The translations under genes were made by a program, and so were the position numbers. Under the pieces are notes generated by a model. It worked only from the letters and a program-made list of their open reading frames with translations, did not search any database and had not been told where the DNA came from. 64,000 nucleotides of DNA from Bacillus sp. N1-1 (GTDB lineage Bacteria; Bacillota; Bacilli; Bacillales; Guptibacillaceae), in assembly GCF_009818105.1 (NCBI RefSeq), contig NZ_CP046564.1, positions 3,286,001 to 3,350,000 of the forward strand, written 5' to 3'. Below, one piece after another: positions 54,168 through 63,319 of this stretch; position 1 is the stretch's first letter, and every line of letters begins with the position of its first letter.

Positions 54168-55766
54168 CTATTGATTTTTCTTAAAGCGATCCAAACCTTC
54201 CTGATAGATTTCCATTAAGCGACTAAGACCCATGTCTTCAAGCTGCTTCTTGTAGCTATCCCACTCCTCGTTTACGCCGCCTTCCATTAGCCACTGTGCT
54301 TTCTTTTGATTCGTAAATTCTTTAATATCTACTTCTAGACGATTAATTTCATCTAGTTCATCAGGACTAAAGAAAATTTGCGGGTAATTCTCGTCTTCAA
54401 GATACGGCGCATAGATCGAATTCAAATCTTCCAAACGCTGTTTTGCACGAGGTTCCATTTCAACCGTTTCTTCAAAGTCTTCTTTCAAAATCGCTACCGG
54501 TCCATTTGGTGCAACCTTTTGTCTTAATTCGCCCATCACCACGTCGTCAGGCTGTTCTTTTAAAACGAGTTTCCCATCTTTTTCTTCAAAAATTGTACCA
54601 ATAGGCCCCCAGTTAATTTGAGCTGACATCTTTGTTTCATATAACTGATCGACCCAACGCATCGTAATTTCAGGATTGGCATTTGCCGAAGTGATCGCAA
54701 ACTCTCCACGAGAGTAGTCAGAGTTATTAGATCGACCGACAATTTGATCGCCATTCGGACCTACCAGCGGTGGCAATAAGACATAATCATCTTTTAATTC
54801 CGGACCAACTACCTCTTCAGACTCCCACCAGATATAAGAGCCATACTTTTCGTTTTTCCCTTTAGCGAAGTATTGAGAGACATCTTGAGTAAATGATTCT
54901 TTATCAATCAAACCTTCTTTCATCCATTGATGATAATAGTCGATGGCTTCTTTATACTCCGGTTGAACAGCTGTATAGATCACTTTTCCATCTCTTACAA
55001 TGCGATGCTCGACATTATCGGGCATATTAAACGCCGCAAACATATCACCAAAGTTTCCTGTCCAAAAGTTGAACATGAAACTTAACGGAACTTCATCTTG
55101 TTTGCCATTTCCATTTGGATCTTTTTCTTTGAAGGCAACAAGAACATCATGATACTCTTCAAGTGTTGTTGGCATTTCCAAGCCTAGCTCATCTAACCAG
55201 GTTTTATTAATAGACATGAAGTTCGGTACAGCGCCAAGACCAGCTTCTTCTGCACGAGGGAGCGTATAAATATGCCCATCAGGAGCAGTTACCATGCTTT
55301 TTAATTCAGGTCTTTTCTCAAACAATTTTTGAATATTAGGCGCATGCTCTTCAATTAAATCTTCTAGTGGAATAAGCGTGCCATTTTGTCCATACTTTAC
55401 AATGTCAAGATCCGTAAATTTAGCCGAATAAAACGCATCTGGCAAGTCACCACTTGCAAGCATCAAGTTTTTCTTTTCTTCATAACCGTCATCAGGTATG
55501 TTACTCCATTCAATTTTCACATTCGTCTCATCTTCTAACGTATTGAAAATTTCCATCTCGTCGTATTTTGGGGCAAGTGGTGCTTTGGGTGATACAAATT
55601 CCAGAGTAACTTGTTCGTCAACAATTGGAAGTCCTTCTTTATTAAACTCAGCAGATTCGGCCTTTCCATCAGAACTACTATCTTTCGAAGAACAAGCACT
55701 TAATACAAGAATGAAACAGAGCATTAAACATATGAACGGAAAAGACCAACTTTTTCGTTTACCCAT
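54168..55766 (-). CDS. Carbohydrate ABC transporter substrate-binding lipoprotein (LplA-like)
   Basis: A 532-residue family 1 solute-binding protein of the long LplA/YtcQ type. The signal ends in the lipobox LSAC. It contains typical segments (LTEFVSPKAPL-like N-terminus, DLPDAFYSAKFTDLDIVKYGQNGTLIPLEDLI, and a calcium-type site D-x-N-x-N-x-K near KDPNGNGKQDEVP). It would bind oligofructans at the cell surface and pass them to the two permeases upstream in the operon. The ATG follows GGGGGGAA. Confidence 0.93.
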   Translation of the reverse strand: MGKRKSWSFPFICLMLCFILVLSACSSKDSSSDGKAESAEFNKEGLPIVDEQVTLEFVSPKAPLAPKYDEMEIFNTLEDETNVKIEWSNIPDDGYEEKKNLMLASGDLPDAFYSAKFTDLDIVKYGQNGTLIPLEDLIEEHAPNIQKLFEKRPELKSMVTAPDGHIYTLPRAEEAGLGAVPNFMSINKTWLDELGLEMPTTLEEYHDVLVAFKEKDPNGNGKQDEVPLSFMFNFWTGNFGDMFAAFNMPDNVEHRIVRDGKVIYTAVQPEYKEAIDYYHQWMKEGLIDKESFTQDVSQYFAKGKNEKYGSYIWWESEEVVGPELKDDYVLLPPLVGPNGDQIVGRSNNSDYSRGEFAITSANANPEITMRWVDQLYETKMSAQINWGPIGTIFEEKDGKLVLKEQPDDVVMGELRQKVAPNGPVAILKEDFEETVEMEPRAKQRLEDLNSIYAPYLEDENYPQIFFSPDELDEINRLEVDIKEFTNQKKAQWLMEGGVNEEWDSYKKQLEDMGLSRLMEIYQEGLDRFKKNQ

Positions 55767-55871
55767 AACTAAATTCCCCCCGAATGGTTTTAATTTACGG
55801 CAATCACAAGCAACTTCAGTAAAGCAATATGACTAGCGATCCACCTCCTAGTAATGTAGTAAAACAAATGA

Positions 55872-56789
55872 TTAACCTTTAATACTTCCAATTAAAGCTC
55901 CCTTCACAAAATACTTTTGTATGAAAGGATAGAGAATGAGCAGCGGGATCGCCGCCACAATAATGACACCATATTTGATTAAATCAGCAACTCTTTGCTG
56001 AGCAGCAAACGATTCAACATCGCCAACCATACTGGCAGAAGCTTCATTTTGAATCAGGATCGATCTTAGAATCAGCTGTAACGGATATTTATCTTCGTTA
56101 TTTAGATAAATTAAAGCATCAAAGAACGAGTTCCAGTGCGTGACGGCATAAAACAATACCATTACAGCAATAATCGGTTTAGATAGCGGTAATACGATTT
56201 TCAAGAAGAATTTCGTATTTGAACACCCATCCATTTTGGCTGATTCTAACAATTCATCTGGGATCGTCGATTGGAAGAATGTTCGTGCCACAATCAGATT
56301 CCAAACCGCAACCGCCTTTGGAATAATTAGGGCCCACATCGTATCGACCATCCCCAGGTTTTTAACAACTAAATAGGTTGGGATTAATCCCCCTGAGAAA
56401 AACATGGTAAAGACAAACAGAATCATGAAGAAATTTCTACCTATCAAGTCTTTTCTCGAGAGCGCATAAGCTGCCATGAGTGTTAACGTAACATTCACCA
56501 ATGTTCCAACAACGGTGTACAACACCGTATTTTTGTAACCTGTCCAGATTCGATTATCCTGAAAAATTCGTTCATATCCTTCAAACGTAATCCCCTGTGG
56601 CCAAAACCATACGTCGCCATTGTAGACGCTATCAGGGTTACTAATCGAAGCGATGATAATAAAATACAGTGGGTACAAAACAACTAGTGAGAGTGTCGTA
56701 AGAAAGAGGAGATTGATGAGATCAAATATTTTATCCTCTTTCGATTTTCTTGACCATAACTTCGATCGATTCATTACAAATTGAGTCAT
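55872..56789 (-). CDS. Carbohydrate ABC transporter permease (LplC-like)
   Basis: A 305-residue MalG-type permease with six helices. The EAA loop that contacts the ATPase is ESAKMDGCSNTKFFLKIVLPLSKP. It begins with a cytoplasmic tail and the usual LVVLYPLYFIIIASISNP. It is the partner of the upstream LplB-like permease, 13 bases away. No ATPase gene is in the locus, so a shared MsmX/MsmK-type ATPase encoded elsewhere is expected, as for other sugar importers in Bacilli. Confidence 0.94.
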   Translation of the reverse strand: MTQFVMNRSKLWSRKSKEDKIFDLINLLFLTTLSLVVLYPLYFIIIASISNPDSVYNGDVWFWPQGITFEGYERIFQDNRIWTGYKNTVLYTVVGTLVNVTLTLMAAYALSRKDLIGRNFFMILFVFTMFFSGGLIPTYLVVKNLGMVDTMWALIIPKAVAVWNLIVARTFFQSTIPDELLESAKMDGCSNTKFFLKIVLPLSKPIIAVMVLFYAVTHWNSFFDALIYLNNEDKYPLQLILRSILIQNEASASMVGDVESFAAQQRVADLIKYGVIIVAAIPLLILYPFIQKYFVKGALIGSIKG

Positions 56790-56802
56790 TCCATACTCCC
56801 CC

Positions 56803-57759
56803 TTACCATAGGCCTGAACCAGATAATTTCTTGGCAGCCCTATTTACTGCCCATAACAAGATAAAGTTAATGACTGCATTAAACAATCCAACCGCTGCAG
56901 CAAAGCTGTACTGAGCTCCCTGCAAACCGACTTTATACACATAAGTTGGAATAATTTCACCTGCTGAAACGTTTAACGGCGTTTGCATTAAATACGCCTT
57001 CTCAAATCCAATGTTCATCAGATTTCCTACCGAGAGCACTAATAAAATCATAGCCGTAGGTAAGATCGCTGGAATATCCACATGTAGAATTCGTTGCCAT
57101 TTATTAGCGCCATCCATAATCGCCGCTTCATGAACTTCAGGACTAACACCAGCTAACGCAGCCAGATAAATGATCGCTGCCCAACCTGTTTCCTGCCACA
57201 ATCCTGAAGAAATATAAAGTGGTTTAAACCAACCTGCCTGCGACATAAAGTGAACCGGTTCGGCCCCAAAGATCATGAGAAAATTGTTAATTAAGCCGTT
57301 TGGTGAGAAAAATACATACACCATACCTACCAAAACAACAACTGAGATAAAGTGAGGTGCATAAATAACGGTTTGAACGAATTTTTTATAACGTTGATTT
57401 TTTAACTGATTTAAGAGAAGAGCAACCATGATGGGTAACGGGAAGCCAAATAATAACTGCAACACACTGAGCTCGAGGGTGTTCTCTAACAAAGTCCAGA
57501 ACTGGAAGGAATTAAAGAAACGTTCAAAGTGTTCCAAACCGACCCATGGACTTCCTGAAACCCCCAATGTGGGCATGTAATCTTGAAAAGCAATGAGAAC
57601 GCCATACATCGGAACGTAGTGAAAGACAATGAAGTAAATTAGCGTAGGAAGTAAAAATAAGTACAATTCATAGTTATGTAAAACCTTTTTCCAGGAGCTG
57701 TTGACCTTTGGGGCACTACGGACATTTCTTCTAGGTAACGCTCTAAGTTTCGTCTCCAT
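56803..57759 (-). CDS. Carbohydrate ABC transporter permease (LplB-like)
   Basis: A 318-residue MalF-type permease with six helices, beginning LHNYELYLFLLPTLIYFIVFHYVPMYGVLIAFQDY, the signature of the LplB/YteP group. The EAA loop is EAAIMDGANKWQRILHVDIP. It is the first gene of the fructan operon; its promoter, cre site and LacI-type operators lie in the ~300 bases upstream. Confidence 0.94.
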   Translation of the reverse strand: METKLRALPRRNVRSAPKVNSSWKKVLHNYELYLFLLPTLIYFIVFHYVPMYGVLIAFQDYMPTLGVSGSPWVGLEHFERFFNSFQFWTLLENTLELSVLQLLFGFPLPIMVALLLNQLKNQRYKKFVQTVIYAPHFISVVVLVGMVYVFFSPNGLINNFLMIFGAEPVHFMSQAGWFKPLYISSGLWQETGWAAIIYLAALAGVSPEVHEAAIMDGANKWQRILHVDIPAILPTAMILLVLSVGNLMNIGFEKAYLMQTPLNVSAGEIIPTYVYKVGLQGAQYSFAAAVGLFNAVINFILLWAVNRAAKKLSGSGLW

Positions 57760-57778
57760 AATCTCTCCTCACCTATAA

Positions 57779-57802
57779 TTAATCGTTTACGTAATCGATT
57801 AC
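57779..57802. promoter_or_regulatory. Overlapping LacI-type operators, proximal to the ABC operon
   Basis: TTAATCGTTTAC (57779-57790) is followed directly by the perfect palindrome GTAATCGATTAC (57791-57802). These match the sites before lacI. Confidence 0.7.
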
Positions 57803-57878
57803 TTTTTGTGATAAAAAAAATGAATTCCCCATGGATGATTCATCTGATCAGTCTATTATCATAAAAAGAAGAACTCAT

Positions 57879-57890
57879 TTAATCGTTTAC
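57879..57890. promoter_or_regulatory. LacI-type operator, distal to the ABC operon
   Basis: TTAATCGTTTAC lies about 15-26 bases after the predicted transcription start, ideal for repression. With the pair at 57779-57802 it could form a loop. Confidence 0.7.
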
Positions 57891-57911
57891 GTAGATGTTT
57901 TGATTGACTTT

Positions 57912-57940
57912 ATTGTAAGCGGTTTCTTGTTGCGTGTCAA
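57912..57940 (-). promoter_or_regulatory. Sigma-A promoter with overlapping cre site for the fructan ABC operon
   Basis: Read leftwards: TTGACA (57940-57935), a 17-base spacer, TACAAT (57917-57912). TTGTAAGCGGTTTCT at 57913-57927 matches the CcpA cre consensus at every fixed position and covers the -10 side of the spacer. This implies carbon catabolite repression. Confidence 0.8.
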
Positions 57941-58116
57941 CTGGTTTTTAGAAAATTGAAACAGACATTTTGCAATTTAGGAGGAACTAAACCAACAAGA
58001 GTAATCTCGTAAATCACAGTTCAAAAATTTTACCTAAGTATATTTTCTACTTATTAGCTGAACCTATTGAAGATGAAACAAGAAGATAATTCATGTGGTT
58101 TGAAGGGAAGGTAATT

Positions 58117-59250
58117 ATGAAAGCTGTTACTTACCAAGGAAAACAATCGATAAGTGTAAAAGAAGTAGAAGATCCTAAAATTCAAGATGCACAAGATGTC
58201 ATTATTAAAGTGACATCAACGGCGATCTGTGGGTCAGATTTACATCTCTACCAGGGAAACTTCCCCCTTCCGATCGGTTATGTCATTGGACATGAACCGA
58301 TGGGAATTGTTGAGGAAACTGGTCCAGATGTCACGGCTGTAAAGAAGGGAGATCGAGTTGTCATTCCTTTCACCGTCGCTTGTGGACAGTGTCACTATTG
58401 CAATCATCACCTAGAAAGCCAATGCGATAATTCAAATCCTCATTATGATTCTGGTGGATTATTAGGTTACTCCGAAAAATTCGGTAACTATCCAGGTGGA
58501 CAAGCTCAGTATCTAAGAGTGCCATTCGGAAACTATACGCCTTTCCTTATTCCGCAAGATTGTGAACTAGAAGACGAGCAGTTACTCTTTTTATCAGATG
58601 TTCTTCCAACTGCCTATTGGAGTGTTGAGCATGCGGGCGTAAAAAAAGGAGATACTGTAATCGTATTAGGAAGTGGACCTGTTGGACTGATGGCACAACA
58701 ATTTGCCTGGCAAAAAGGGGCTGAACGTGTAATCGCGGTCGATTACCTTACTTACAGGTTAAATCATTCTAAAAAAATGAATCGGACCGAGATTTTTAAT
58801 TTCACACAATATGATGACATGGGAGAAACATTAAAGGAAATCACAAAAGGTGGGGCCGATGTTGTCATTGATTGCGTTGGAATGGATGGAAAGAAATCTC
58901 CTCTTGAATACGTGGAGCAAAAGTTAAAGTTACAAGGAGGAACGCTGGGAGCAATCCAAATCGCAACAAAGGCGGTAAGAAAATGCGGAACAGTCCAAAT
59001 CACAGGTGTGTACGGAGGCTTATATAACATGTTTCCATTAGGTTCCTTTTTTTCTAGGAACGTTACTTTAAAAATGGGTCAGGCCCCTGCTAGAGGATAT
59101 ATGCCCGAAATTTACAAACAGATTGTTAAGGGGGAAATTGATCCTACCGCATTGATTACTCATAAGCTTCCATTAAAAGAAGCTTCACACGGATATAAAA
59201 TCTTTAATAACCGTGAAGAAGATTGTATAAAAGTTATACTTAAGCCTTAA
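58117..59250 (+). CDS. Zinc-dependent alcohol dehydrogenase family protein
   Basis: A 377-residue medium-chain dehydrogenase. Catalytic zinc ligands are in TAICGSDLH and GHEPMG; the structural-zinc Cys cluster is CGQCHYCNHHLESQC; the NAD-binding motif is VLGSGPVGLMAQQF. The length and the FdhA-like C-terminal region suggest the formaldehyde/threonine dehydrogenase-like subgroup, but the substrate is not clear. The ATG at 58117 follows GAAGGGAAGG; the longer frame has none. It is divergent from the fructan operon and has no clear pathway link to it. Confidence 0.92.
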   Translation: MKAVTYQGKQSISVKEVEDPKIQDAQDVIIKVTSTAICGSDLHLYQGNFPLPIGYVIGHEPMGIVEETGPDVTAVKKGDRVVIPFTVACGQCHYCNHHLESQCDNSNPHYDSGGLLGYSEKFGNYPGGQAQYLRVPFGNYTPFLIPQDCELEDEQLLFLSDVLPTAYWSVEHAGVKKGDTVIVLGSGPVGLMAQQFAWQKGAERVIAVDYLTYRLNHSKKMNRTEIFNFTQYDDMGETLKEITKGGADVVIDCVGMDGKKSPLEYVEQKLKLQGGTLGAIQIATKAVRKCGTVQITGVYGGLYNMFPLGSFFSRNVTLKMGQAPARGYMPEIYKQIVKGEIDPTALITHKLPLKEASHGYKIFNNREEDCIKVILKP

Positions 59251-59303
59251 AAAATAAAAAACGTCTCCATAAAACGTTAGTTGATAGACCTCTATTCATA
59301 GCT

Positions 59304-59348
59304 AAAAAAGCCCCATTACTCGTTACTTTTGCGAGAAATAGGGCTTTT
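59304..59348. terminator. Bidirectional terminator between the dehydrogenase and ctaG genes
   Basis: AAAAAGCCCCATTACTCG and CGAGAAATAGGGCTTTT pair with a few mismatches, with A- and T-runs on either side. Confidence 0.75.
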
Positions 59349-59381
59349 AAACTTGGAGTAGGTTTACTATAGATTACTTCT

Positions 59382-60173
59382 TTACCACCGGGTGGCTCTA
59401 AACCAATGTAAACAAAGAATAAAAATAAGCACGATGTCAATCACATCTCCCCCATAGTACATTAGCATCGCACCGCTTTTTGCCTGTTCTATTGAGACAC
59501 CAATAGGTGGATGAGCATAGATAAATTTTGATAGAATCCCATGACCAGCTAAAGCAACGACGAGCACAATCGAACGATACCAAAACGAAAGCCGATGAGG
59601 TCTTGGATCAATATAAATAATTGAAACGGTAAAAAGATAACCTGCAATAAATACATGAAGATGGACGATGAGATAAAGCAGTATGTTTTCATGCATAAGA
59701 GAATAGAGACTGGTCGTATACAATAGCCAGAGTCCACCTATATTGAGAATAGACGAAACGATCGGATTTGTAAGAAATCGTGACAGCGAGCTCTTTAGGA
59801 GCTTAGAAACTTTTCTTGCGATGGGAATTCGTAAAGTTCGAAGGATGAGGGTAATCGGAGCAGCTAGCGCCATAAGTAACGGCGCTAGCATCCCTAATAA
59901 CAAATGGCCTACCATGTGAGCGGTGAAGTTCATATGAGCAAACTTAGCTAGTGGGCCCGCAACCGAAAAGATAGCCAACAACACGCCTAAAATCCAACAA
60001 ACCGTTCGATACCTCGGCCATGGTTTGTACCACCGGTTGGAACGAACGACGGCCATCATATACAGAACGAAAACAATCGCAAAGGGCAAAGCTAACACAA
60101 GCTGAGGCAAGATTCCCATTACTTCTGAATGTGGCGCCCCATCGCCGTGGGTAATCGCATGATGAGGGTTCAT
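59382..60173 (-). CDS. ctaG: CtaG-family cytochrome oxidase assembly protein
   Basis: A 263-residue membrane protein with about seven helices and conserved His residues in NFTAHMVGHLLLGM, LIVHLHVFIAGYLF and the final LCLHWF, the pattern of the CtaG_caa3 family. In B. subtilis CtaG is needed for active caa3 oxidase, probably through copper delivery. No oxidase genes are next to it. Its start abuts the stop of the upstream DUF2243 gene, so the two form an operon. Confidence 0.92.
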   Translation of the reverse strand: MNPHHAITHGDGAPHSEVMGILPQLVLALPFAIVFVLYMMAVVRSNRWYKPWPRYRTVCWILGVLLAIFSVAGPLAKFAHMNFTAHMVGHLLLGMLAPLLMALAAPITLILRTLRIPIARKVSKLLKSSLSRFLTNPIVSSILNIGGLWLLYTTSLYSLMHENILLYLIVHLHVFIAGYLFTVSIIYIDPRPHRLSFWYRSIVLVVALAGHGILSKFIYAHPPIGVSIEQAKSGAMLMYYGGDVIDIVLIFILCLHWFRATRW

Positions 60174-60647
60174 CTACGATACCTTTTCTTTCGAAGTAAC
60201 TTTCAATAGAAAGAAACCAGCTAGGATCATGAAAACAGCTGAAGCGTTCCACACAAGATCATAGATCAGAATATTATCCACATAACGAATTTGATGAAGT
60301 TGCATCCATTTGTGTTGAATGGTCCCATCATATAACTGAAAGCCACCTGCTCCTACTAGGACGCCACCCCACCATCTCTTCAGAAAGAATGCGCCCCTCC
60401 TTTTAAGATCAGCAAATAGAAACAGTCCACCAATGGTGGCAAACCAACTGAACGCATGAAAAAGACCATCTGAGATCAGACCCATATCCGTAGTAGACTT
60501 GTCATAAAAATGATGCCAACGGAGCAATTGATGAAAAATCACCTCATCTAAAAATGCAGCAAGACCAATTCCAAACAAGATTCCAGACCAAAGATTACGA
60601 TTCTTTCTAAATGAGTTGCGATTTGATAAATTTGATTTAGTTGTCAT
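60174..60647 (-). CDS. DUF2243 membrane protein
   Basis: A 157-residue protein with four hydrophobic helices. It contains GIGLAAFLDEVIFHQLLRWHHFYD, with several His that resemble a metal site, and matches DUF2243. Proteins of this family are often next to ctaG, as here, with no gap to it; a shared role in oxidase or copper metabolism is an inference. I set the start at ATG 60645-60647; the ORF could begin at a TTG 27 bases upstream, but GGAG lies between the two, which supports the ATG (with a long 12-base gap). Confidence 0.85.
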   Translation of the reverse strand: MTTKSNLSNRNSFRKNRNLWSGILFGIGLAAFLDEVIFHQLLRWHHFYDKSTTDMGLISDGLFHAFSWFATIGGLFLFADLKRRGAFFLKRWWGGVLVGAGGFQLYDGTIQHKWMQLHQIRYVDNILIYDLVWNASAVFMILAGFFLLKVTSKEKVS

Positions 60648-61022
60648 CGTTATTTTCTTCTCCTTCGTATGCAATCATTGAACTCACTAATTTTTACCAC
60701 GTACTAGAACTTAGTAAACAGAATGATGACTAATACTACTAAGTAAATAATGAAATGACACAAAAATAAACGTAATCCCCATTTTTTCGATTAATAGATC
60801 TTCAAAAAGGCTGTCCCCAATTATCAGGGACAGCATAACCTAATCGTGGCGGAATAAAAATGTGATGAAATTCCTACTAAACAGAGGGAGATACAAATAG
60901 AAAAATCGTCCGTTCTCTTTCGTTGTCTCTACATTTCTTCCTATATATTCTATTTTTAAACCCCTCTCAAACTTTAAGTTGAGGTATAATAATCAATAAA
61001 GAATATGAAGGAGGAGAGGGTT
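60648..61022. other. Gene-free region with an orphan minus-strand terminator
   Basis: The region includes the promoters of the DUF2243-ctaG pair and of the protease gene. A strong hairpin, GCTGTCCC...GGGACAGC at 60810-60834, is followed on the minus strand by TTTTTGAAG, so it looks like a Rho-independent terminator reading leftwards, although no gene is found just upstream on that strand. Confidence 0.55.
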
Positions 61023-62438
61023 ATGTTTTGTCCGAAGTGCGGGACGAAAAACATAGAAAATGCTCGATTTTGTAGCCAGTGTGGTCACTCATATACGAGT
61101 AATCAGCAGAGGAATCGATGGTGGTTGACCGGTATCATCCTTACCTTTTTATTAATAAGCGGTGGCTTTATTTACGCTTTCGTTCTTGATAAAGAACAAA
61201 TTAGCGAAACGACAGTAGAAGAGACGATTCAAACGCCAGTCGAAAAAATCTCTGACTCTACTAAACTAGAGGAAGAAGCAAAAGATGAAAAAGAAGCGAA
61301 TATAAGCACATCACAAAGCGTTACTAAGGAAGAAAGCACGACAGAACAGATAGCCCCTTCCCCTCAAACATCCACAGAAAAAGATAAGAAAGAAATCATA
61401 CGTGAAGCACAAACAAAAGTGTATACCATTTTAACGGAGGATAGTCTTGGATCTGGCTTCTTGTTTCAGGATAATGGCACAGTTGTAACCAATGCTCATG
61501 TGGTGGCAGGCTATATTGATGTCACCTTGCGCGACCAGGATGGCCGAGAAATGAATGGTAAGGTGATCGGCATCTCAAATCAGTATGATGTCGCTCTAAT
61601 TGAAGTACAGAACCTAAAAGGTACTTCTCCTTTGGAGATGGAAATGAAAGAATCAGAAGTTGGCACAGAAGTAATCGCACTTGGAAGTCCTCAAGGATTA
61701 GAAAACACAGCATCGATCGGATACCTCACTGGGCTTGACCGTTCATTTGTATCGGAATTTCAATACGAAAACGTCTACCAAATCGATGCCCAAGTTTCAC
61801 CTGGAAGCAGCGGTGGTCCGTTGTTAGATGGAAAAACAGGAAAGGTGATAGGCATTAACTCCGCCCTGTTAACTAGCGATGAATCCATCGCCTTCTCGAT
61901 CCCAATGTATACAATGACGGATTTATTAACAAACTGGTCGCAGTCGCCAATGGATGAAAATGAAGTCGCCAGCACCTTTACCTTCTACAATGAATTTTCA
62001 GCGTATGATGAATATGAATCGGACGATCGTGTTGATGATGAATATGCAGAAGATGAAGAAGACACGTACGGGGTTCCGTTTGACGAAGCAAGCCTCGCTA
62101 ACTTTATCATCAATTTCAGAGGGAACTATGAAACGGCATTGCGAAATGAAGACTTTGGTTATATTGAAGACCAGCTTCTGTATGACAGTCAGGCCTATTA
62201 TGAAATGGCTAACTACCTAGACGAGATAAGCGGCCAGGGAATGCTCTTTAAATTTACGTTAAATGATGTGACCAATATTAACATGCAGACTGATCAAGCG
62301 ATCGTTAGCACTTATGAGGTTTTTGATTTCATGAATGCGGCGGGGGAATGGAGCGTGTATGAGCGGATTAAAGACTATTATGTTGTAACAGATGAATATG
62401 GGAATTATAAGATTACGCATATAGAGATTTATCAGTAA
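61023..62438 (+). CDS. Membrane-anchored HtrA-like serine protease with N-terminal zinc ribbon
   Basis: 471 residues. An N-terminal zinc ribbon (C3-x2-C6 and C17-x2-C20) faces the cytoplasm; a transmembrane helix (about 34-55) follows; a disordered Glu/Ser/Thr linker (60-125); then a trypsin-like domain with His159 (TNAHVV), Asp189 (YDVALIE) and Ser263 (GSSGGP). No PDZ domain follows; instead the last ~150 residues start with an acidic tract (YDEYESDDRVDDEYAEDEED) and form an unassigned domain. Such proteins act as envelope stress proteases or surface scaffolds. The start is placed at ATG 61023, behind GGAGGAGAGG. Confidence 0.9.
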   Translation: MFCPKCGTKNIENARFCSQCGHSYTSNQQRNRWWLTGIILTFLLISGGFIYAFVLDKEQISETTVEETIQTPVEKISDSTKLEEEAKDEKEANISTSQSVTKEESTTEQIAPSPQTSTEKDKKEIIREAQTKVYTILTEDSLGSGFLFQDNGTVVTNAHVVAGYIDVTLRDQDGREMNGKVIGISNQYDVALIEVQNLKGTSPLEMEMKESEVGTEVIALGSPQGLENTASIGYLTGLDRSFVSEFQYENVYQIDAQVSPGSSGGPLLDGKTGKVIGINSALLTSDESIAFSIPMYTMTDLLTNWSQSPMDENEVASTFTFYNEFSAYDEYESDDRVDDEYAEDEEDTYGVPFDEASLANFIINFRGNYETALRNEDFGYIEDQLLYDSQAYYEMANYLDEISGQGMLFKFTLNDVTNINMQTDQAIVSTYEVFDFMNAAGEWSVYERIKDYYVVTDEYGNYKITHIEIYQ

Positions 62439-62500
62439 CAATAGAAAACACCTACTTCTTCTATTGTAGTAAACATTGACGTTAATAAAGCTTCTTCTGA

Positions 62501-62548
62501 GGAAACCGATCGAACTAATTCACTAAGAGTTAGATCAGTCGGTTTCTT
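62501..62548. terminator. Hairpin between the protease and tetR genes
   Basis: GAAACCGATCGAACTAA pairs imperfectly with TTAGATCAGTCGGTTTC, and the stem is flanked by short T-runs on both sides; it probably serves both convergent genes. Confidence 0.6.
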
Positions 62549-62575
62549 CATTCATCCTAATCCTGCCCCGGTTAA

Positions 62576-63169
62576 TTAACACCCTTGAATCCCCCTCCAG
62601 AAAATACGCCAGGCATTTTGGAGACGCTCATCATGCTCTACTTCAGAGTAATAAAAGAGCTGTTCAAATGTGCCATCAAGTAGGCATATATAAGCATCGA
62701 TTACCTCATCTGGATCGGCTTGAATATCTCCTCTTCTCTTCCCCTCTTTCACAACATCCATTAATACGTTCGTTAAAGCTTCTTCTGATTTAATAAACTG
62801 TTCATTAAATGTGTCTTTCAATACTAATGGTGGAAAAAGCATAAATCTCTTAAATAAAAGACCCAAATCTTCATTTTCAAGATACGTTGTATGGTCTTTC
62901 AACAAACTATATAACTGCCTTTCCGTTGGCATGTCACGATACTGTTGAACTTGCAGTTCTAGAAAGTCCCGATAATCTCGATTGACTTTTTGAAGAATAG
63001 CGAAAAAAAGATCTTCTTTACTTGCAAAATGAGCGTATAAAGAGGGTTTTTTAATTCCAACTGATTTCGCAATTTTGCTTAATGAGGTCCCTTCAAAACC
63101 TTTTCTCGCAAATAACGGGAGAGCTGCTCTTTCTATTCGTTCACTCATAGGTGACTTGGTAGATGACAT
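62576..63169 (-). CDS. TetR/AcrR-family regulator
   Basis: A 197-residue repressor. The DNA-binding part is ALPLFARKGFEGTSLSKIAKSVGIKKPSLYAHFASKEDLFFAIL, typical of TetR, and the C-terminal ~140 residues are the ligand-binding domain. Start at ATG 63167-63169, preceded by TTAGGAGTGAC. Its likely operator is a pair of 19-base inverted copies in the gene-free region upstream, one before it and one before the divergent membrane protein gene, whose export function it may control. Confidence 0.9.
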   Translation of the reverse strand: MSSTKSPMSERIERAALPLFARKGFEGTSLSKIAKSVGIKKPSLYAHFASKEDLFFAILQKVNRDYRDFLELQVQQYRDMPTERQLYSLLKDHTTYLENEDLGLLFKRFMLFPPLVLKDTFNEQFIKSEEALTNVLMDVVKEGKRRGDIQADPDEVIDAYICLLDGTFEQLFYYSEVEHDERLQNAWRIFWRGIQGC

Positions 63170-63319
63170 CCTTGTCACTCCTAACATATCTCAGGCTTAT
63201 AAGTTCTTCTACTCCATTATAAGGGTTATGTCTCCCTCATATAGACTCCCTTTATTTTCATTATTCTTTAAGCTACAGAAGCTACAGATACAAAACTTCC
63301 AATAACCCTAAATTTATTT

